A DNA stretch of 64,000 nucleotides, from positions 21,060,001 to 21,124,000 of the forward strand of contig NW_026622997.1 in the NCBI RefSeq assembly GCF_023065955.2. Direction: 5' to 3'. Shown in pieces: positions 11,665-23,510 of this stretch. Under the pieces are notes generated by a model, which was not told the DNA's origin, ran no database searches, and saw only the letters and a program-made list of their open reading frames with translations. Source of the DNA: Ursus arctos. Lineage: Eukaryota; Chordata; Mammalia; Carnivora; Ursidae. Position numbers and translations under genes: made by a program. How positions within the stretch are numbered: position 1 is the stretch's first letter; the number at the start of each line of letters is the position of its first letter.

Positions 11665-12026
11665 TTTAAATAATTAATAGATTATTTTTAAAGCAGTTTT
11701 AGGTGTACAGAAAAACTGAGCAGATGGTGCAGAGGTCCCATATACCCCCTCGTTTTTGGGTATCCCCCATCAGTTTCATCTATTAATAACTTTATTAGTG
11801 TGTTATATGTTATAATTGATGAACCAATATCGATATGTTATTAATAACTAATCTCCATAGTTTATATTAGGGTTCACTCTTTTGAGCTACACAGTTCTAT
11901 GAGTTTTGATAAATGCATAATGTCATATATCTCCCATTATAGTATTATACAAAATCATTTCAATGCCCTAACATTCCGTGCTTCACCTATTCATCCCTTC
12001 TCTCCTCCCACTTCCCCTGGCAACCA
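11665..12026 (-). mobile_element. Old LINE-1 3' end (left half of a split copy)
   Basis: 'gcagttttaggtgtacag', 'gagcagatggtgcagaggtc', 'agggttcactc' and 'cttcccctggcaaccatcg' are the 3' UTR of an old mammalian L1 read on the minus strand. The same element appears to resume at about 12820, so 12027-12819 looks like a later interruption. Confidence 0.8.
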
Positions 12027-12819
12027 TCGTTTTTTTTTCTCTTTAAAGGCAACCAAGTTTTCATTGAATTTTAATTTGGATTTAAAGTGAATCTGGCATA
12101 TTGTAAGTACTGAGTTAAAGATAGACACTATTAATAGTAACAATGGAAATAGCACTCTAAGAGTATAGTACCAGGGATGAATATAAAGAATATGAGAACT
12201 TTCCTGCACAATCATTGGGTAGGAATAGTGCTAACTCAACTAAATATTCAAAATGACAGCCCCTCCCTTCTCCTAATCAGTACTCCTACCTTAGAACATT
12301 TCTTAGTAAAATGTGCCAAATCCTTACACAGAATAGAAACAGTACATATTGCAGGTAGGTGACTATCATTATTTACCATCATCACATAATTAGGTAAAAT
12401 GTCAACAATTAGACAAATTTTCAACAACTGCCAGAACCAACTACACAAAAAAGTATTCCTTAAAACAAAAATCAATGACAAGAGAATCCATGCTGCTGGT
12501 GAGGTTTGTAAGATTTAATGGGCACTTTGGGGTTAGGCCAGAAATAAGCACCTGAATAATGGACCAGCCAGATAATCGGATCTTTCTTCAGAATGGAATC
12601 AGGGCAGACAGTGTTCTCTGACTTAATCTCTAGCAAAGTGGCTCTGTTTATCAGTGAAGGGGAGTAAAAATTTAGCTGGACTCCAACTTTTTTTTTCTAC
12701 TAAACTGGTGAGTGTCCTTCTGCTCCAGCTGATCTCTCTTTCCTTCTTTCCTTTCCTCATTCATCCAACAGTCATTCTGTGGCTGCCATGTGTTATGGGT
12801 ACTATCCAAGGGACGTCAT
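12027..12819. other. Non-L1 segment interrupting an old L1
   Basis: It starts with T9 and shows no L1 similarity until about 12820. Parts resemble decayed MIR or L2: 'actatcattatttaccatc', and 'cattcatccaacagtcattc' near the right end. Short minus-strand open frames (11991-12215, which starts in the neighbouring L1, and 12248-12481) have no recognisable product. The poly-T could be the tail of a minus-strand retrocopy, but no parent gene is recognised. Confidence 0.5.
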
Positions 12820-13866
12820 AATTTTAGTAATGTCTATAGTTTTGCCTTTTCCAGAATGTCATATAGTTGAAATCATACAGTATGTAGCCTTTTTAGATTG
12901 GCTTCTGTCACTTAGCAATATGCATTTAAAGTTCCTTCATGTTTTTTCCATGGTTTGATAATTCATACAGCATTCCATTGTATGGATATACCACAGTTCA
13001 TTTATCCATCTACTTACTGAAGAACATCTTGGTTGCTTTCAGTTTTGGGCAATTATAAAGGAAGCTGCTGAAAATATTCACATATAGGTTTTGTATGGAC
13101 AAAAATGTTCAACTCATTTGGGTAAAAACCTAGAAGTATTATTACACAGCTATATGATAAGAATATGTTTAGCATTGTAAGAAACTTCCAGGCTCCCTTC
13201 CAAAGTGGCTATACCACTTTTCATTCTCACAAGCAATGAATGACAGTTCCTGGTGCTCCACATCCTCACCAGCTTTGGTATTGTCAGATGTCCAGATTTT
13301 AGGTGCTCTAAGAGGTATGCAGTGGCATCTTGTTGTTTTAATGTGAAATTCCCTAATGACATATGATGTTAACCATTTTTCGTGTGTGTGTTTGCCATGT
13401 GTGTACCTTCTTTGGTGAGATGTCTGTTCAGGTCTTTTGCCTATCTTTTAATTGGGTAGTTCATTTTCTTACTGTTGAATTTTATGAGTTTTTTTGTATA
13501 TGTTGGATAAGAGTCCTTTATCAGATGTGTTTTGCAAATATTTTCTCCCAGTCTGTGGCTTTCTTTTCATTCTCTTCACAGTACCTTTGCAGAAGTTTGT
13601 ACTTTTAGTGAATTCTACTGATCAATTTTATTTTTACAGGTTACACTTTTGATGTTGCAACTAGAAGGTCATAAACAATGCCAAGATCTCTTAGATTTCT
13701 CCCACGCTATCTTCTAGAAGTTTTACAGTTTTGCATTTTATATTTAGCTCTATAATCCACATTGAGTTAATTCTTATGAAGGGTATAGTGTCTATACCTA
13801 AATTCATTTCTGTGCATGCTAATGTCCAGTTGCCCCAGCAAAATTTGTCTCTTCTGTATTTCATTT
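12820..13866 (-). mobile_element. Old LINE-1 (right half), minus strand
   Basis: Consecutive antisense L1 phrases include 'tatagttttgccttttcc', 'catacagtatgtagcc', 'accacagttcatttatcc', 'cctttatcagatgtg', 'tttctcccagtctgtggc' and 'tagaagttttacag'. They run without a large gap from the 3' UTR into ORF2. A 70-codon remnant of ORF2 remains open at 13150-13362 on the minus strand. It is otherwise a pseudogene. Confidence 0.9.
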
Positions 13867-14950
13867 TGGTATTTCTGCTAACCTATCTTCTAGTCATTTA
13901 ATTCTCTCTTCGGCTGGATCTAGTCTGCTGCTAAACCCTAACACTAATTTGTTAATCTTGATTTTGGGATTGTCAGGGTGAGAATTTCTACTGGGTTATT
14001 TTTCAAATCTGTTTTATCACTTTCTATAATTTCTAGTCCTCCCCAAAATTTTAATGTCTTGTCTTTTATCACTTTAAATATAATAAACATAGTTAAAGTT
14101 CATGCTTAACAATTTGAACATCTGAAGCATCTGTGGGTCTATTTCTACTTTTTGTTATTTTTGCTGTTTTCTGTTCATGTTGCCTCATCTTGTAATGCAA
14201 CTCTTTAACTTTGATTGTGTGCCAGACATTGTATTTTTAAAATGGTCTATGGCTGGATGCCTGGGTGGCTCAGCCGGTTAAGTGGCCACCTTCGGCTCAG
14301 GTCATGATCCCAGGGTCCTGGGATGGAGCCCCGAGTCAGGCTCCTTGCTCAGTGGGGGATCTGCTTCTCCCTCTCCCCCTGATGTACTCTCTCACTATCT
14401 CTTTCTCTGTGTCAAATAAATAAATAAAATCTTAAAATAAAATAGAATAAAATAAAATAAAATAAAATAAAATAGTCTGTGAAATCTTTAGAGACTTGGG
14501 ATTACATTTGCTTCTGCCAGGTGCCTATGGGAACCTCCATTCTAGGGTCACTTTGATCCAATTTTAGTGCTTGAGATTTCCTGGATCACACAAAGAACTT
14601 ATAACCACACGGTAATCCATGTGAAGGCAGGTTTACTTCTGTTTCATCTTTATACCCCACCCAAGGCTGTGTCTCAATCTATTCTGCCAACCCAAAGTAT
14701 AAAGAGTTTATCAAGGATTCCACCTCTGCTAAACTCTAAACTCCAACATTTTTGTCCTCCTAGGCCCCAGATCCCATGAGGCTGTCAGAAACACTGCTCT
14801 GCCTTTAAGCTGCTCTAGCTGAATGGCATACACTCAAAAACGAGGCTCACCTCTCTAAATTTCCACCATCTCTTAGATCTTGATTTGGTAATTCTTTACT
14901 AACTTGGAATTTCTCCAGTGCCTTCAGGCATAGGTCTTTAATACTAGTTC
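13867..14950 (-). mobile_element. Probable L1/HAL1-lineage sequence, interrupted by a SINE
   Basis: 'cggctggatctagtctgctg', 'atctgaagcatctgtgggtc', 'tgtgccagacattg' and 'acatttgcttctgccagg' match a widely repeated mammalian sequence that I associate with old L1/HAL1 elements read antisense. The right end is uncertain. A CanSINE was inserted at 14253-14470. Confidence 0.45.
14253..14470 (+). mobile_element. CanSINE with (AAAAT)n tail
   Basis: Head 'tggatgcctgggtggctcag', body 'ggtcatgatcccagggtcc', then AAATAAATAAATAAAATCTT and an (AAAAT)n tail at about 14430-14470. Approximate target duplications AAATGGTCTATGG / AAATAGTCTGTG flank it. Confidence 0.92.
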
Positions 14951-15059
14951 AAGTTCTAGCTGTCCTCAGACCTGCAGAAGTCAGAATGAGACCCTTCATC
15001 CTATGACTTCCACAAATATTTTGCCTCTTGTGGCCTTTAACACAATTGGTTTTATACTA

Positions 15060-15165
15060 AATTGTGCATACGTTCTCTACCACCCCTATTAGAATGCTAG
15101 GATCAGGTCTCATTCATGTAGCATTTTGTCCCTTGCCCAGAACAATTATTTGTTAAATTGAATCA
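15060..15165 (+). mobile_element. Possible L2 3' end
   Basis: 'ctattagaatgctagg', 'ggtctcattcatgtag' and 'ttatttgttaaattgaatc' resemble a decayed L2 3' terminus. The call is weak. Confidence 0.3.
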
Positions 15166-15237
15166 ACCAGTCTTTGATGATTTTGCTAATTATTCATGTC
15201 AAAATCTCACTTTTATTTTTTTCTGTTTTTAAAAAGC

Positions 15238-16206
15238 ATTTTTTTCTTTCCAAATTTTTATTTAAATTCTAGTTAATTAACATATAGTGTAACATTGTTT
15301 CCAGCAGAATTTAATAATTCATCACTTCCATATAACACCCAGTGCTCATTATAAGAAGTGCCCTCCTTAATGTCCATCACCCACTTATCCCATCCCCCAC
15401 CCACCTCCCTCCATCAACGCTCAGGCTTGTTCTCTATCACTGAGTCTCTTATGGTTTGCTTCCCTCTCTCTTTTTTTCCCCCTTCCCATATGTTCATCTG
15501 TTTTATTTCCTAATTTCCACATATGAGTGACATCACATGGTATTTGTCTTTCTCGGACTTATTTTGCTTGGCATAATACTCTCTATCTCCATCCACATCA
15601 TTGCAAATGGTAAGATTTCATTTTTTTGATGGCTGAGTAATATTCCATTTTGTATATCCACATCTTCTTTATCCATTCGTCAGTCAGTGGACACTTGGGC
15701 TCTTTCCATAGTTTGGCTATTGTTGGTAATGCTGTTATAAACATCAGAGTGCATATATCCCTTTGAATCTGTATTTTTGTATCCTTTGGGTAAATACCCA
15801 GTAGTGCAATGGTTGCAGGATAGTTCTATTTCTAACATTTTGAGGAATGTCCATCTGTTCTCCAGAGTGGCCGCACCAGTCTGCACTCCCACCAACAATG
15901 CAAAAGGGTTCCCCTTTCTCCGAATCCTCATCAACATCTGTTGTTTCCTGTGTTGTTAATTAGCCATTCTGACAGGTGTGAGGTAGTATCTCATCATGGT
16001 TTCGATTTGTATTTCCCTGATGCTGAGTGATGTTGAGCATCTTTTCATGTGTCTGTTGGACATCTGTATGTCTTCTTTGGAAAAATGTCTATTCCTGTCT
16101 TCTGTCCATTTTCTAACTGGATTATTAGTTTTTTGGGTGTTGAGTTTGGTAAGTTCTTTATAGATTTTGGATACTTAACCTTCTTTCAGATATGTCATTT
16201 GCAAAA
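15238..16206 (-). mobile_element. Carnivore-lineage LINE-1, 5'-truncated, minus strand
   Basis: A minus-strand L1 runs from its 3' UTR ('ctagttaattaacatatag', 'aagtgccctccttaatgtcc') into ORF2 ('tggctgagtaatattcc', 'ctttgggtaaatacccag', 'gtgaggtagtatctcatc'). An 85-codon stretch of ORF2 C-terminal sequence is still open at 15680-15937. It is less diverged than the L1 at 12.8 kb, so it is younger. It ends abruptly near 16206. Confidence 0.93.
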
Positions 16207-16396
16207 AATCACTTTTTCAAATCAATTTCATTTATGTAATCATCATTAAAAACACTTTTCCCTTTCCATCTTTGCTATCAATGCTTACAGTTTCTGCAAG
16301 AAAAGACCTTATTTATTTTAATGTCTTTTTTCAAAATATGACTCTATTGTGTCACTTATTTCAAGATGATCTTTATACTTCTCAGATGTGCCTTAC

Positions 16397-16397
<1 letters not shown>

Positions 16398-16442
<45 letters not shown>
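16398..16442. repeat. (CA)22 microsatellite
   Basis: This is a pure AC dinucleotide run of about 45 bp in otherwise unique DNA. Confidence 0.98.
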
Positions 16443-16443
<1 letters not shown>

Positions 16444-17665
16444 TTAAATGTGGTGATTTCACATTGATTTTATTTTGAAAATTTCATGATACTTCTTAGG
16501 AACTATCAATAAAACACTTAGGGAAACCACTAAGCTCTATATACTGAATAGAAAGTAACCCAGAAAATCTTTGTGTATAAAGAAATTAGTGATTTTTGAA
16601 AAATAGATTTTTATGCCCCTTTTTAATTTCAGTGCTTCTTCTTCACTAAGGAGCCATATGTCAAATTGCTTAGGATTTCACTGCCTTTTTTTGTGGGGAA
16701 AGAATGAAATGTATCACAAGGTCGACAGTCTGTTCTGAAACCTCTAGGACCAACTGCAAGGGAAGAAAGAGCTACTTAGGGGAACTCATATCTTTCTGAG
16801 CAGCAGAGATACTTTTTTGGTTGCAACTTTTCAGGACTATGTCCACATCAGCCAGTGCTCAGGGAGAATCTTCTAATTCCTCAGGGTTGGCCACATGCCA
16901 GTGCTTACATTTCTATAATATCATATATTTCCTCTTTCTTAAACGATCTCATACTATTTGTTCAATATGTACCCTCCTTGCTGGAATTGAAACTCTTAAT
17001 GCCAAGGACAATTTCTATATTGCCTGCAGTAAACATAAAGGATAACATTCAGCATTTTGGTGGGTTTCCACTTCTAAAAGCTAAGTTAGATTTTCCTTTA
17101 CAGCCTGAGCGGCAAGTAAGCCAAATCTACTCTAGATTCCTTACCCTCCCCAGCATGTCTTACGTTCTGATCATGTAATGGGGGTTGGGGGTGATTCACC
17201 TGCCATGATTCCATCTCAGAAACCAAAGTTATAACCAGCATTATTGGTCAGGGACTGGTTGAATTTCTCCTTCCTTTTGGTACTAAGTGTCCCTTTGATA
17301 CCCAATAAAATACTCCCTGGAACAAAATCAGCCTTCAATTATTCAGGAGTTGATCACTCAGATCCCCTCCTTCTCATATTCTTTCTCCCCACCTACTCTC
17401 TGACTTAGGGGTTACTCCCTGGTAAACATGCCATTGAAGGCCGGCCAGAGTAAGAACAACTCCGGTCAGTGGACTTTGTGAGGGGCTAGACGCTCCGATG
17501 GAGCACACAGAGTTGGTGGACGGCTACAACACTATCTGAAAGTCTGGAGAACTGTCCTGATACCATCACCTCTTCTTGGTAGTTCATCTGTCTAGTCAAC
17601 AATCATTCCATGATGTTACCAGTTTTGTCTCTCCATTTTCTGGGTGGTGATACTCTATCGTCCCA
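16443..17665. other. Unannotated DNA
   Basis: I see nothing that supports a gene. The 107-codon plus-strand frame at 16855-17178 overlaps another frame and has no domain. An AATAAA at 17305-17310 has no recognisable transcript context. Confidence 0.45.
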
Positions 17666-17669
17666 GCTT

Positions 17670-17850
17670 CTCCCCTTACTCAATGTGTAAAATAAGACAC
17701 ACCATTTCACTCTCTGAGCCTCACGTCATCATCAATAAAACAGAAACAGTAAGCTGACAGGTGTGCTCTGAGGACCAGAGCATTAATTCCAAGAATGCAA
17801 TAATGTATGAAAGTGTTTTGCAAATGTAGAGGAGCATTCTAATTTCATGT
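17670..17850 (+). mobile_element. MIR SINE (decayed)
   Basis: 'ctctgagcctcacgtcatc', 'aataaaacagaaacagt' and 'atgaaagtgttttgcaaatg' follow the order of the MIR core and 3' part. Confidence 0.45.
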
Positions 17851-18228
17851 CATTACTGACATAAATTGTTTTTTCATGGTTTAAGTTTTAATTAGAACGC
17901 CGGTTTTTCTTCTCAATGGGAGAGGTGTTCCACATGGGTTATTGTGATGCATGAAGTCCTCAATATTTGCACACTTAGTATGCATGCCAAATTCCACATC
18001 ACTGCTTACCTTGGGAGGTTTCCTTATGATGGAAACAAAAATTCAGCAGCAGAAGTAGAAAGGGTTGTCAGCACAGCAGCCACATCAGAGGGAAGCAATG
18101 AAAGAGAAAAAAACATAAGGGAAACTCAGCATCTTGATAACATGATCTGAAGGGTACTCTATTTTACAAAGATGAGAAGCCAAATTCGCTTTACTGCCCA
18201 AAGTGATAAACTACTATATTTGTTTAAT

Positions 18229-18430
18229 GGGGCACCTGGGTGGCTCAGTTCGTTAGGTGTCCAACTCTTGGTTTGAGCTCAGGTCATGATTTCCGGGTCA
18301 TAGGATCAAGCCCCACAATGGGCTCTCTGCTTGGCGGGGAGTCTGCTTGAGATTCTCCCTCTCCCTCTACCCATCTGCTCCCTCTCTCGCTCTCAAATGA
18401 ATAAATAAATCTTTAAGATAAATAATAAAA
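18229..18430 (+). mobile_element. CanSINE
   Basis: Head 'ggggcacctgggtggctcag', body 'gctcaggtcatgatttccgg', a CT-rich tract, then AATGAATAAATAAATCTTTAAG. It is complete with moderate divergence. Confidence 0.95.
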
Positions 18431-20027
18431 GCCATGGTCTCAACAATTTTTACATATTTCAACACTGAAGAGAAATTTAAGCGCAAGTTACAGCCTTCTC
18501 CCACCACCAGCCACACATGCACTTTTTTAAACTGTTATTTTTGCATGTTAATTTCTCAAAAATGACTGAAATTACCACCTGGAGAAAACTCTGAAAAGCA
18601 AACAGTTTTCAAAGTAACAAACCAGTAGGTGGACTCACACTACAAATGTTTTCCATGTATACAAAATTAAAAAGCTGAACTATGATTTTTGTGCAGTGCG
18701 ATCCTATGACAGTTTGTAGCTTTCCCGATGTGGTTGTTTTTAATCAACCTCCGGTTTCATCCATTCATAAAATGTGAAATTATTGTGAAGTAGAAATGAG
18801 GGAATTTTTCCCGTGGCTTTATTCCATCTTCACAAGGAATAAAATCTGGAGGATAACAAAACGGATTTTCCAGGGCAGAGGGCATGGAAATCAAAAGGTA
18901 CAGGCAAAAATAGCACAGTGACCTTTCTCCAGCATTGGGCCCAACACTCTGCACAGAGCTCTGAGGGCCCTAGATAAAACCCGGAGCTCAGCAACAAGGG
19001 AAGAATGTCCATGGATTCCAAAATCAGGTAGACAACTCTACAGTTTTAAATGTACGGAAAGAAAACCATGACATTCCCATAATGATGAAGCTAAAAAATC
19101 ATCTTTTTGACATTCTGTGATTGAGTTTGAAAGGATCCCTTAGGTCATTACCTCAAACAGGCACAATGGGAATGTGGGTTTTTAATCTTCAGGTTTTAGA
19201 GGGGAACCCGATCTAGAAAAACTGGTATCTCTGGCTGCCATCAAGTAAGTCTCAACATTCTGTCTACCCTTTCAAACAGGATAAACATTTATGAATGTTA
19301 TAAGAAGAATGCACGAGTGCTTTTAATTCTAAGAAAGCAATGGGATCTTTGCTCGGTGCATAAACTTTCGAGGTTTCTGCCAAGAAATTTTCCTTAAGTG
19401 GAACACTGCTCTGGAAGGCATCTGTTCTGAGCAGGTACAACCATAATGAAAACATCATGCACAGTACTTTTGACTAAACCTTCTCTTATTTTACTTGCTT
19501 TGCTTTTGAAAAGCCATTTAAATCACTGCTTTATTTAACAAAGGACAGACAAGTCACTGGGGTTATAATAAGGCAATCATACAAAACAGCATGGACCAAG
19601 TTAATAAAACAAACATTCCACATTAAGGCTACGAAGAGCCGAGCAACCTAAAGGGGGTAGAGAGGACTAACAGGAATCCCAGGGATCTCTCCAGAGTTTT
19701 CGTGTGCTTCCTTTATGCCACACTGTACAGGAAGCAGCAGCAGCAGCAGCAAAGAACAGGTGCTAGTTTGTAACCAGTAGCATATTTACTTCCTGAGCTG
19801 CCCAACAATGAAGCTATCCTATCTTCACTGACGTTCCAATGTGGTCTTCCCTAGTCTTCCTAGGAAACCAATCTTATTTCAACCTTATAAACATTTTTAA
19901 AAATATATCCCTTTCACTTAAAAAGACATAATTGGGGATGGCACATAATATGCACATAATATGGGGATGGCAATATGGTTCTGCTACCTTTTTCTGTGTT
20001 TCTCAGGATTGTTTAAGAATAAATGGA
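18431..20027. other. Repeat-poor 1.6-kb interval
   Basis: This is a long stretch with no CanSINE, LINE, LTR or DNA-transposon similarity that I recognise. It includes a short (GCA)6 run at 19734-19751. The open frames are short and unconvincing. It might contain conserved noncoding sequence, but that cannot be judged from one genome. Confidence 0.45.
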
Positions 20028-20256
20028 GGGGCGCCTGGATGGCTCAGTTAAGCGTCCGACTCTTGTCTCCATGTCAGGTCACGATCTCAGGGTCGTGAGA
20101 TTGAGCCCCCGTCAGACTCTGCACTGGGCATGGAACCTGCTTAAGATTCTCTCTCTCCCTCTCCCTCTGTCCTTCCTCCCCTCTTCTCCCTCTCTTTAAA
20201 AAAAGAAGAAAAGAAAAGAAAAGAAAAAAGAAAAGAAGAGAAAAGAAAAGAAAAAA
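20028..20256 (+). mobile_element. CanSINE with AAAAG-rich tail
   Basis: Head 'ggggcgcctggatggctcag', body 'ggtcacgatctcagggtcg', a CT-rich tract, and an expanded AAAAG/AAAG tail. The flanks AAGAATAAATGGAG / AAAGAATGGAG suggest a target duplication. Confidence 0.93.
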
Positions 20257-21513
20257 AGAATGGAGACTGGGGAGCATGGGGAAAAGGGAAGTCACTAAAT
20301 GGACCTGCTGCTATCCAAATTCACTCATCATTTAGTTTAGAACAAAGATCTTTACTAAAGAAGGAAAAGTAAGCCACTTAGCGTACTACAACTATACCTT
20401 GTTAATTGGTAAACCTTTCCTGAGATGTGAATTAAGAGTCAAGCAACTAAGTCATCCTAATTTAGAACTATGATTTACTACCCCAAACCCCAGAGGCTAC
20501 GTGACATTCTCTGGTAGTTGTGAAGAAAAATTTTTCCAATATGAGTAATACTTATACTATAACTAAATATAGTATGCTATCCCTTGGAAAAAAAACTAGT
20601 ATGCTATTACAATGTAAAGATAAAAGTTTTCATACACATATATGAAAAAGGACGAATAATATAAACCATCTATCAGAAACATAACCAATATTAATATTTT
20701 CTAAAATTAAGGCCTTCATTGATTGTATCAGTAAAGTCGTATCGACAGAGAGTTTCCCCTCTCAGTAAGGTCCAGCCTACTACAGATACCGGCACGGTTC
20801 AGAAAGAGGCAAAATCCTTGGCCAAGAAAACATTCCATCAACCACAAAGAACATCCCTTCAAAAAGACCTCGCTGACCCACAGGCACAGGCTTGGCTGCT
20901 GACTCATCAGAAAGTGGAGCATTCCATGGACACTCAGGGAAAGGTCTGTGCGCCAACCACTACTCTCCACTGCCCACCTTCTCATTCATCTTCAAAAAAA
21001 GTCCTTGATTACGTGATTCCTCTGTAAATTATAATGAGATTTTTTGAGTGTGTATTCCAAAGAAATACACTGAACACAATATGTCATTTCAGAAGCCAAT
21101 AAGGATATGTTTCTAGATCCCAGGATTTGGAGAAAAAAATAAGGAGGTGCGTGCCAGGCTGGCACTCAATATTCCCTCAATAAATGTTAGCCATTCTGTT
21201 TATGGTCTCTGTGTGCCAGATCACCTGAGGATCATATTCAAACCTTAAAGAGTGAAATAAAATAGAATGAGGGGGGTGGACTAGAATGTCTCCAATCTCT
21301 TCCTACTCAGGAACTGTTTCATAGTAATACATAATGTTAGAAAGCCTGATGGGAATTATTTGAACCATTTCATAATTTTGTATGGTCTATGAAGAAGGAA
21401 GTAATTTTTAAATCAAATGTACTATTTTCAAGAAGTGTATCATTTCAAATTTTTTCCTAACATTTATTATATGTGAAAATAAATTTTGACTTCTCCCCAC
21501 TTTCCCCAAAAAG
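20257..21513. other. Unannotated DNA with a MIR-like scrap
   Basis: A 102-codon plus-strand frame (20719-21027) has no recognisable domain. A decayed MIR 3' end ('ggctggcactcaatattcc', 'tcaataaatgttagcc') lies near 21155-21195. Nothing else was recognised. Confidence 0.45.
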
Positions 21514-21531
21514 AAAGAGAGAGAGAGAGAG

Positions 21532-21582
<51 letters not shown>

Positions 21583-21628
21583 AAAGAAGAGAGAGAGAAA
21601 AGGAGAGAGAGAGAAAAGGAGAGAGGAG
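21513..21628. repeat. Polypurine microsatellite (GA)n-(GAAA)n
   Basis: (GA)n at 21515-21533 is followed by about 13 GAAA units and then GA/GAAAAG mixtures. The plus strand is essentially pure purine for about 115 bp. Confidence 0.98.
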
Positions 21629-21789
21629 GTGCAGTTATACGTGGACAGTAGCTCTATTTTGCAAAATACCGAAGCTGCCTTTCTCTCTCAGGATAAGCAA
21701 GTCAATGGATCTCTTCAAGGTCACCCACACCAGGTATATTCACCACACAACCCTGTCATTTCCATGCCTTGATGCCATTTCTGTCTCCC

Positions 21790-22100
21790 CGGTTTGCCTG
21801 ATCAAATTTCCCCACTCCCCAAGACATGGCTCAAAGCTCAATTCAACTATGTCAATTCCTCAAGCATTGTTTGAGACCACCTTGGCCTTTACCACCACTA
21901 ACAGGATACCCCAGGATCTCTACGGTCAACAAAGCAGCTTAGCACTTCCTGGCACACATCAAGTCCTGTAGCCTTCAGGAATTTTGTCTATCTTTGAATC
22001 TCATGTATCCTTAAAATTTAAACTCCCTGAAAGCAGAGGTCATGCTGCATGCTACTTCCGTTACCTCCGCCCCCAATCCCACATACTCATGCAGAACTCA
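21790..22100 (+). mobile_element. L2 LINE 3' part
   Basis: 'ggctcaaagctcaattcaac' followed by 'aaactccctgaaagcagagg' fits the conserved order of the L2 3' end ('gctcaaatgtcacc', then 'ctccttgagggcagg'). It is old and diverged. Confidence 0.5.
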
Positions 22101-22965
22101 AGGATTACAAGAACTCAGGACTAACGTTTTTTACATTAGTGAGCTAAACATAACCCAGATGTGAAGATTTTCTTCGAGTACCACCACAATCCCAAAATTG
22201 GGGGGCTCAACTGCTTGCATTTAATAGTAGTGAGGACTTCAGAGATCGTTAGAAAATGTTGACGGTTTCCAATGGCTTATTAAAAATAGCTATTTCCCTA
22301 GACCAGAATTTCATATAGAGAAGTTCAATCAGATGTTAACAAAGGTCAAACCCTCAAAAGCTTCAGAGGTCAACTAAGTTCAGAAAGGCAGTTTGATAAG
22401 ACTAGGAGATACATGGATACAGGACCGTAAAGATAAGGTGGATCTATACTGGGCCAGCTCTTGAAATGAGGTGTTGGTCCTTAATTTAGTAGGTAGTCCA
22501 GATATGGGAAGTTTAACAAACAAGTGAAATAGAGCAGTATAACTCGCATATTACCACAATACCCCTACATAGCTGTAGTTCGTTCCTCATGCCTCATGCT
22601 GGAAGATTTATGGGACAAGGTGTCTTCTGCCCATTATTCACACCCTATCAACTATAGTTAGCTACTCAGAGATTAGATGGCCAAAGACCCCAATGTGCAT
22701 GAGCCCTAACACGAGTCAATGCTTCCGGAGACATGACGGATCAAGGTCTTCTTCTGAAACAGGAATTTCCCTTTCACGTGTTAACTACTTTATTGACTGA
22801 ACATTGGAAATTGCCACAACCTCTCTCTGAAAGACACACAGCTAAATGACATCTGACTCCTGGAGATGAGTCCAAGGACATATATTTCACGAAGTCCCTG
22901 ATCACCCCCTTCCACTCTCACATGGAGAACAAAACAGAGTTGCCTCAGTTGTCCCAGTACTCTGT
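22101..22965. other. Unannotated DNA
   Basis: I see no exon or RNA gene. The segment 22390-22500 weakly recalls an antisense L2 internal region, but it is not strong enough to annotate. Confidence 0.4.
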
Positions 22966-22967
22966 TA

Positions 22968-23150
22968 ACCAGCAAGTATTGATTGAGGACTGACTCCTAT
23001 GCTGCAAAGTATAGGTGCTTTGAGGGATACTCAGGGGAAAGAGGCATGCTCTCGGATCTCAAGAAGGTTTACCCCTTGTGAGAGAGACAGATACATACGT
23101 GCATAACTGACTCTAAGTGGACTGTAATTAAGTGTCACGGCACAGATAGG
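22968..23150 (-). mobile_element. L2 LINE 3' end, antisense (first copy)
   Basis: 'agtattgattgaggactgac', 'gatactcaggggaaagagg' and 'gtgagagagacagatacat' follow the reverse complement of the L2 3' terminus. Confidence 0.5.
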
Positions 23151-23164
23151 AACAAAGCTCTATT

Positions 23165-23510
23165 CGGTTAACAAATATTTAACACCCACTGTGTGCTACT
23201 TTGTTATAGAACAAAAATAAAGCAGATATGTTGTCTTTCAAACAATAAATGGAAATTATATACACATATTACAACACAATATGATGGGCACAGCCACCAC
23301 CCCAAAAAGCACAAGGTCAGCTGAAAAAGACGGGAAGGTTCTCAGAAGAGAAAACCCCTAAGAATAACTGAGAAGGCTAAAGACAGCCACCAGCCTGACA
23401 AGGCGAAATGGTGGCATCCCAGAGGGGGAACTGTAGGTGCAGAAAGCATCAGAGCACATGGCCCACTTGAAGACCAGAGAACCGTTGGATTGTTCTGTTG
23501 CCAGGCTGAG
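23165..23510 (-). mobile_element. L2 LINE 3' end, antisense (second copy)
   Basis: A second start 'aacaaatatttaacacccac' (about 23170) is followed by 'acacaatatgatgggcac' and 'ggtgcagaaagcatcagagc'. This is again L2 antisense order and directly follows the first copy. Confidence 0.5.

Noticed and set aside
15680..15937. 85-codon minus-strand frame resembling a real protein
   Set aside because: It is a surviving piece of L1 ORF2, already covered by the L1 annotation, and not a host gene.
19734..19751. (GCA)6 as a coding polyglutamine tract
   Set aside because: It is short, and no exon or long frame surrounds it.
20719..21027. 102-codon plus-strand frame as an exon
   Set aside because: No domain, no convincing acceptor/donor pair, and an overlapping minus-strand frame of similar length.
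21486..21971. 161-codon plus-strand open frame
   Set aside because: Its first third encodes only Arg/Lys/Glu from the GA/GAAA microsatellite, and the remainder crosses L2-like sequence.
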